From: Gnetum montanum | Taxonomy: Eukaryota; Streptophyta; Gnetopsida; Gnetales; Gnetaceae | Reading direction: 5' to 3' | Length of the DNA: 29,534 bases | NCBI GenBank assembly: GCA_015680685.1 | Contig: MNCI01001848.1 | Span: 210,154 to 239,687, forward strand | In this document: positions 29,414-29,534 of the stretch, piece by piece | How the letters are laid out: every line of letters starts with the position of its first letter | Position numbering within the stretch: position 1 is the first letter of the stretch | Position numbers and translations under genes: made by a program | The notes under the pieces: generated by a model | Told to the model about the DNA's origin: nothing | Database searches by the model: none | Seen by the model: only the letters and a program-made list of their open reading frames with translations

Positions 29414-29534
29414 AAAAGATTATAGTATTCAGTCCTCTTTGCTTAGGTGGTTTCCCAATTTAATTTTTTGGTATAGNAAAAGATTATAGTATTGAGTCCT
29501 CTTTGCTTAGGTGGTTTCCCAATTTAATTTTCTG
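29414..29534 (-). repeat. 57-bp direct repeat flanking an N (probable assembly duplication)
   Basis: 29414-29470 and 29478-29534 are the same 57 bases with two mismatches, separated by six bases and the N at 29477. Element A has only one copy of the corresponding sequence (about 13625-13680, reverse complement). This is best read as overlapping contig ends placed on both sides of a gap. Confidence 0.7.

Larger units (their letters stand above)
27836..29534 (-). mobile_element. Element C: 3' part of a related minus-strand LTR retrotransposon
   Basis: The 3' LTR (28524 down to 27836), the adjoining polypurine tract (28525-28533) and a shortened ORF2 (29290-28706) with its leader splice-site pattern are inside the window. 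The 5' half lies beyond the right edge. Leader sequence at 29330-29480 corresponds to 13620-13740 of element A in reverse complement, so C and A are the same subfamily. The target duplication cannot be checked; the 5 bases before the LTR end are ATTTT (27831-27835). Confidence 0.82.

Overview
The window is eukaryotic, plant-type repeat DNA with no intact gene. It is AT-rich, has no operon-like spacing, and is packed with decayed retrotransposons with tRNA-Asp primer sites, an RTE-like LINE and a hAT transposase relic. A seed plant with a very large, repeat-filled genome fits (a gymnosperm is plausible but not shown). Two single N bases (28293, 29477) mark draft-assembly joins.

Layout. 1-295: edge of a minus-strand LTR. 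About 301-930: gag and primer-site relic of another Ty3/gypsy element. About 930-3600: minus-strand RTE-type LINE reverse-transcriptase relic, split by an LTR-like insertion (about 2140-2890). 3600-4940: no gene seen. About 4940-7414: long decayed minus-strand coding sequence of unknown family. 7415-8650: nothing firm. 8985-16139: element A, plus strand, 5-bp target duplication ATTAC, with gag, a second ORF and a truncated 3' LTR. 16145-17982: no gene recognised. 17988-24785: element B, minus strand, target duplication TCCAC, with gag and protease but no reverse transcriptase or integrase. 25925-27725: minus-strand hAT transposase pseudogene. 27836-29534: element C, minus strand, 3' LTR plus a shortened copy of the second ORF, running off the right edge.

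The left-edge LTR, A, B and C belong to one family: LTR ends TGATG...CATCA, a tRNA-Asp-type primer site where visible (A and B), related Gag proteins (A and B), and a common promoter. In all five LTRs that promoter has a CpG-rich palindrome built from GCGATATCGC half-sites exactly 16 nt upstream of a TATAAATA box. Element A carries a further copy of this palindrome plus TATA inside its body, upstream of the second ORF. I consider this the most interesting signal here. No copy shows reverse transcriptase or integrase within the window, so the copies look non-autonomous and would have depended on a partner element.

Most reading frames are broken by stop codons rather than by indels, as expected from C-to-T change in methylated DNA. 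All family, domain and age statements are from reading by eye; no search was run.
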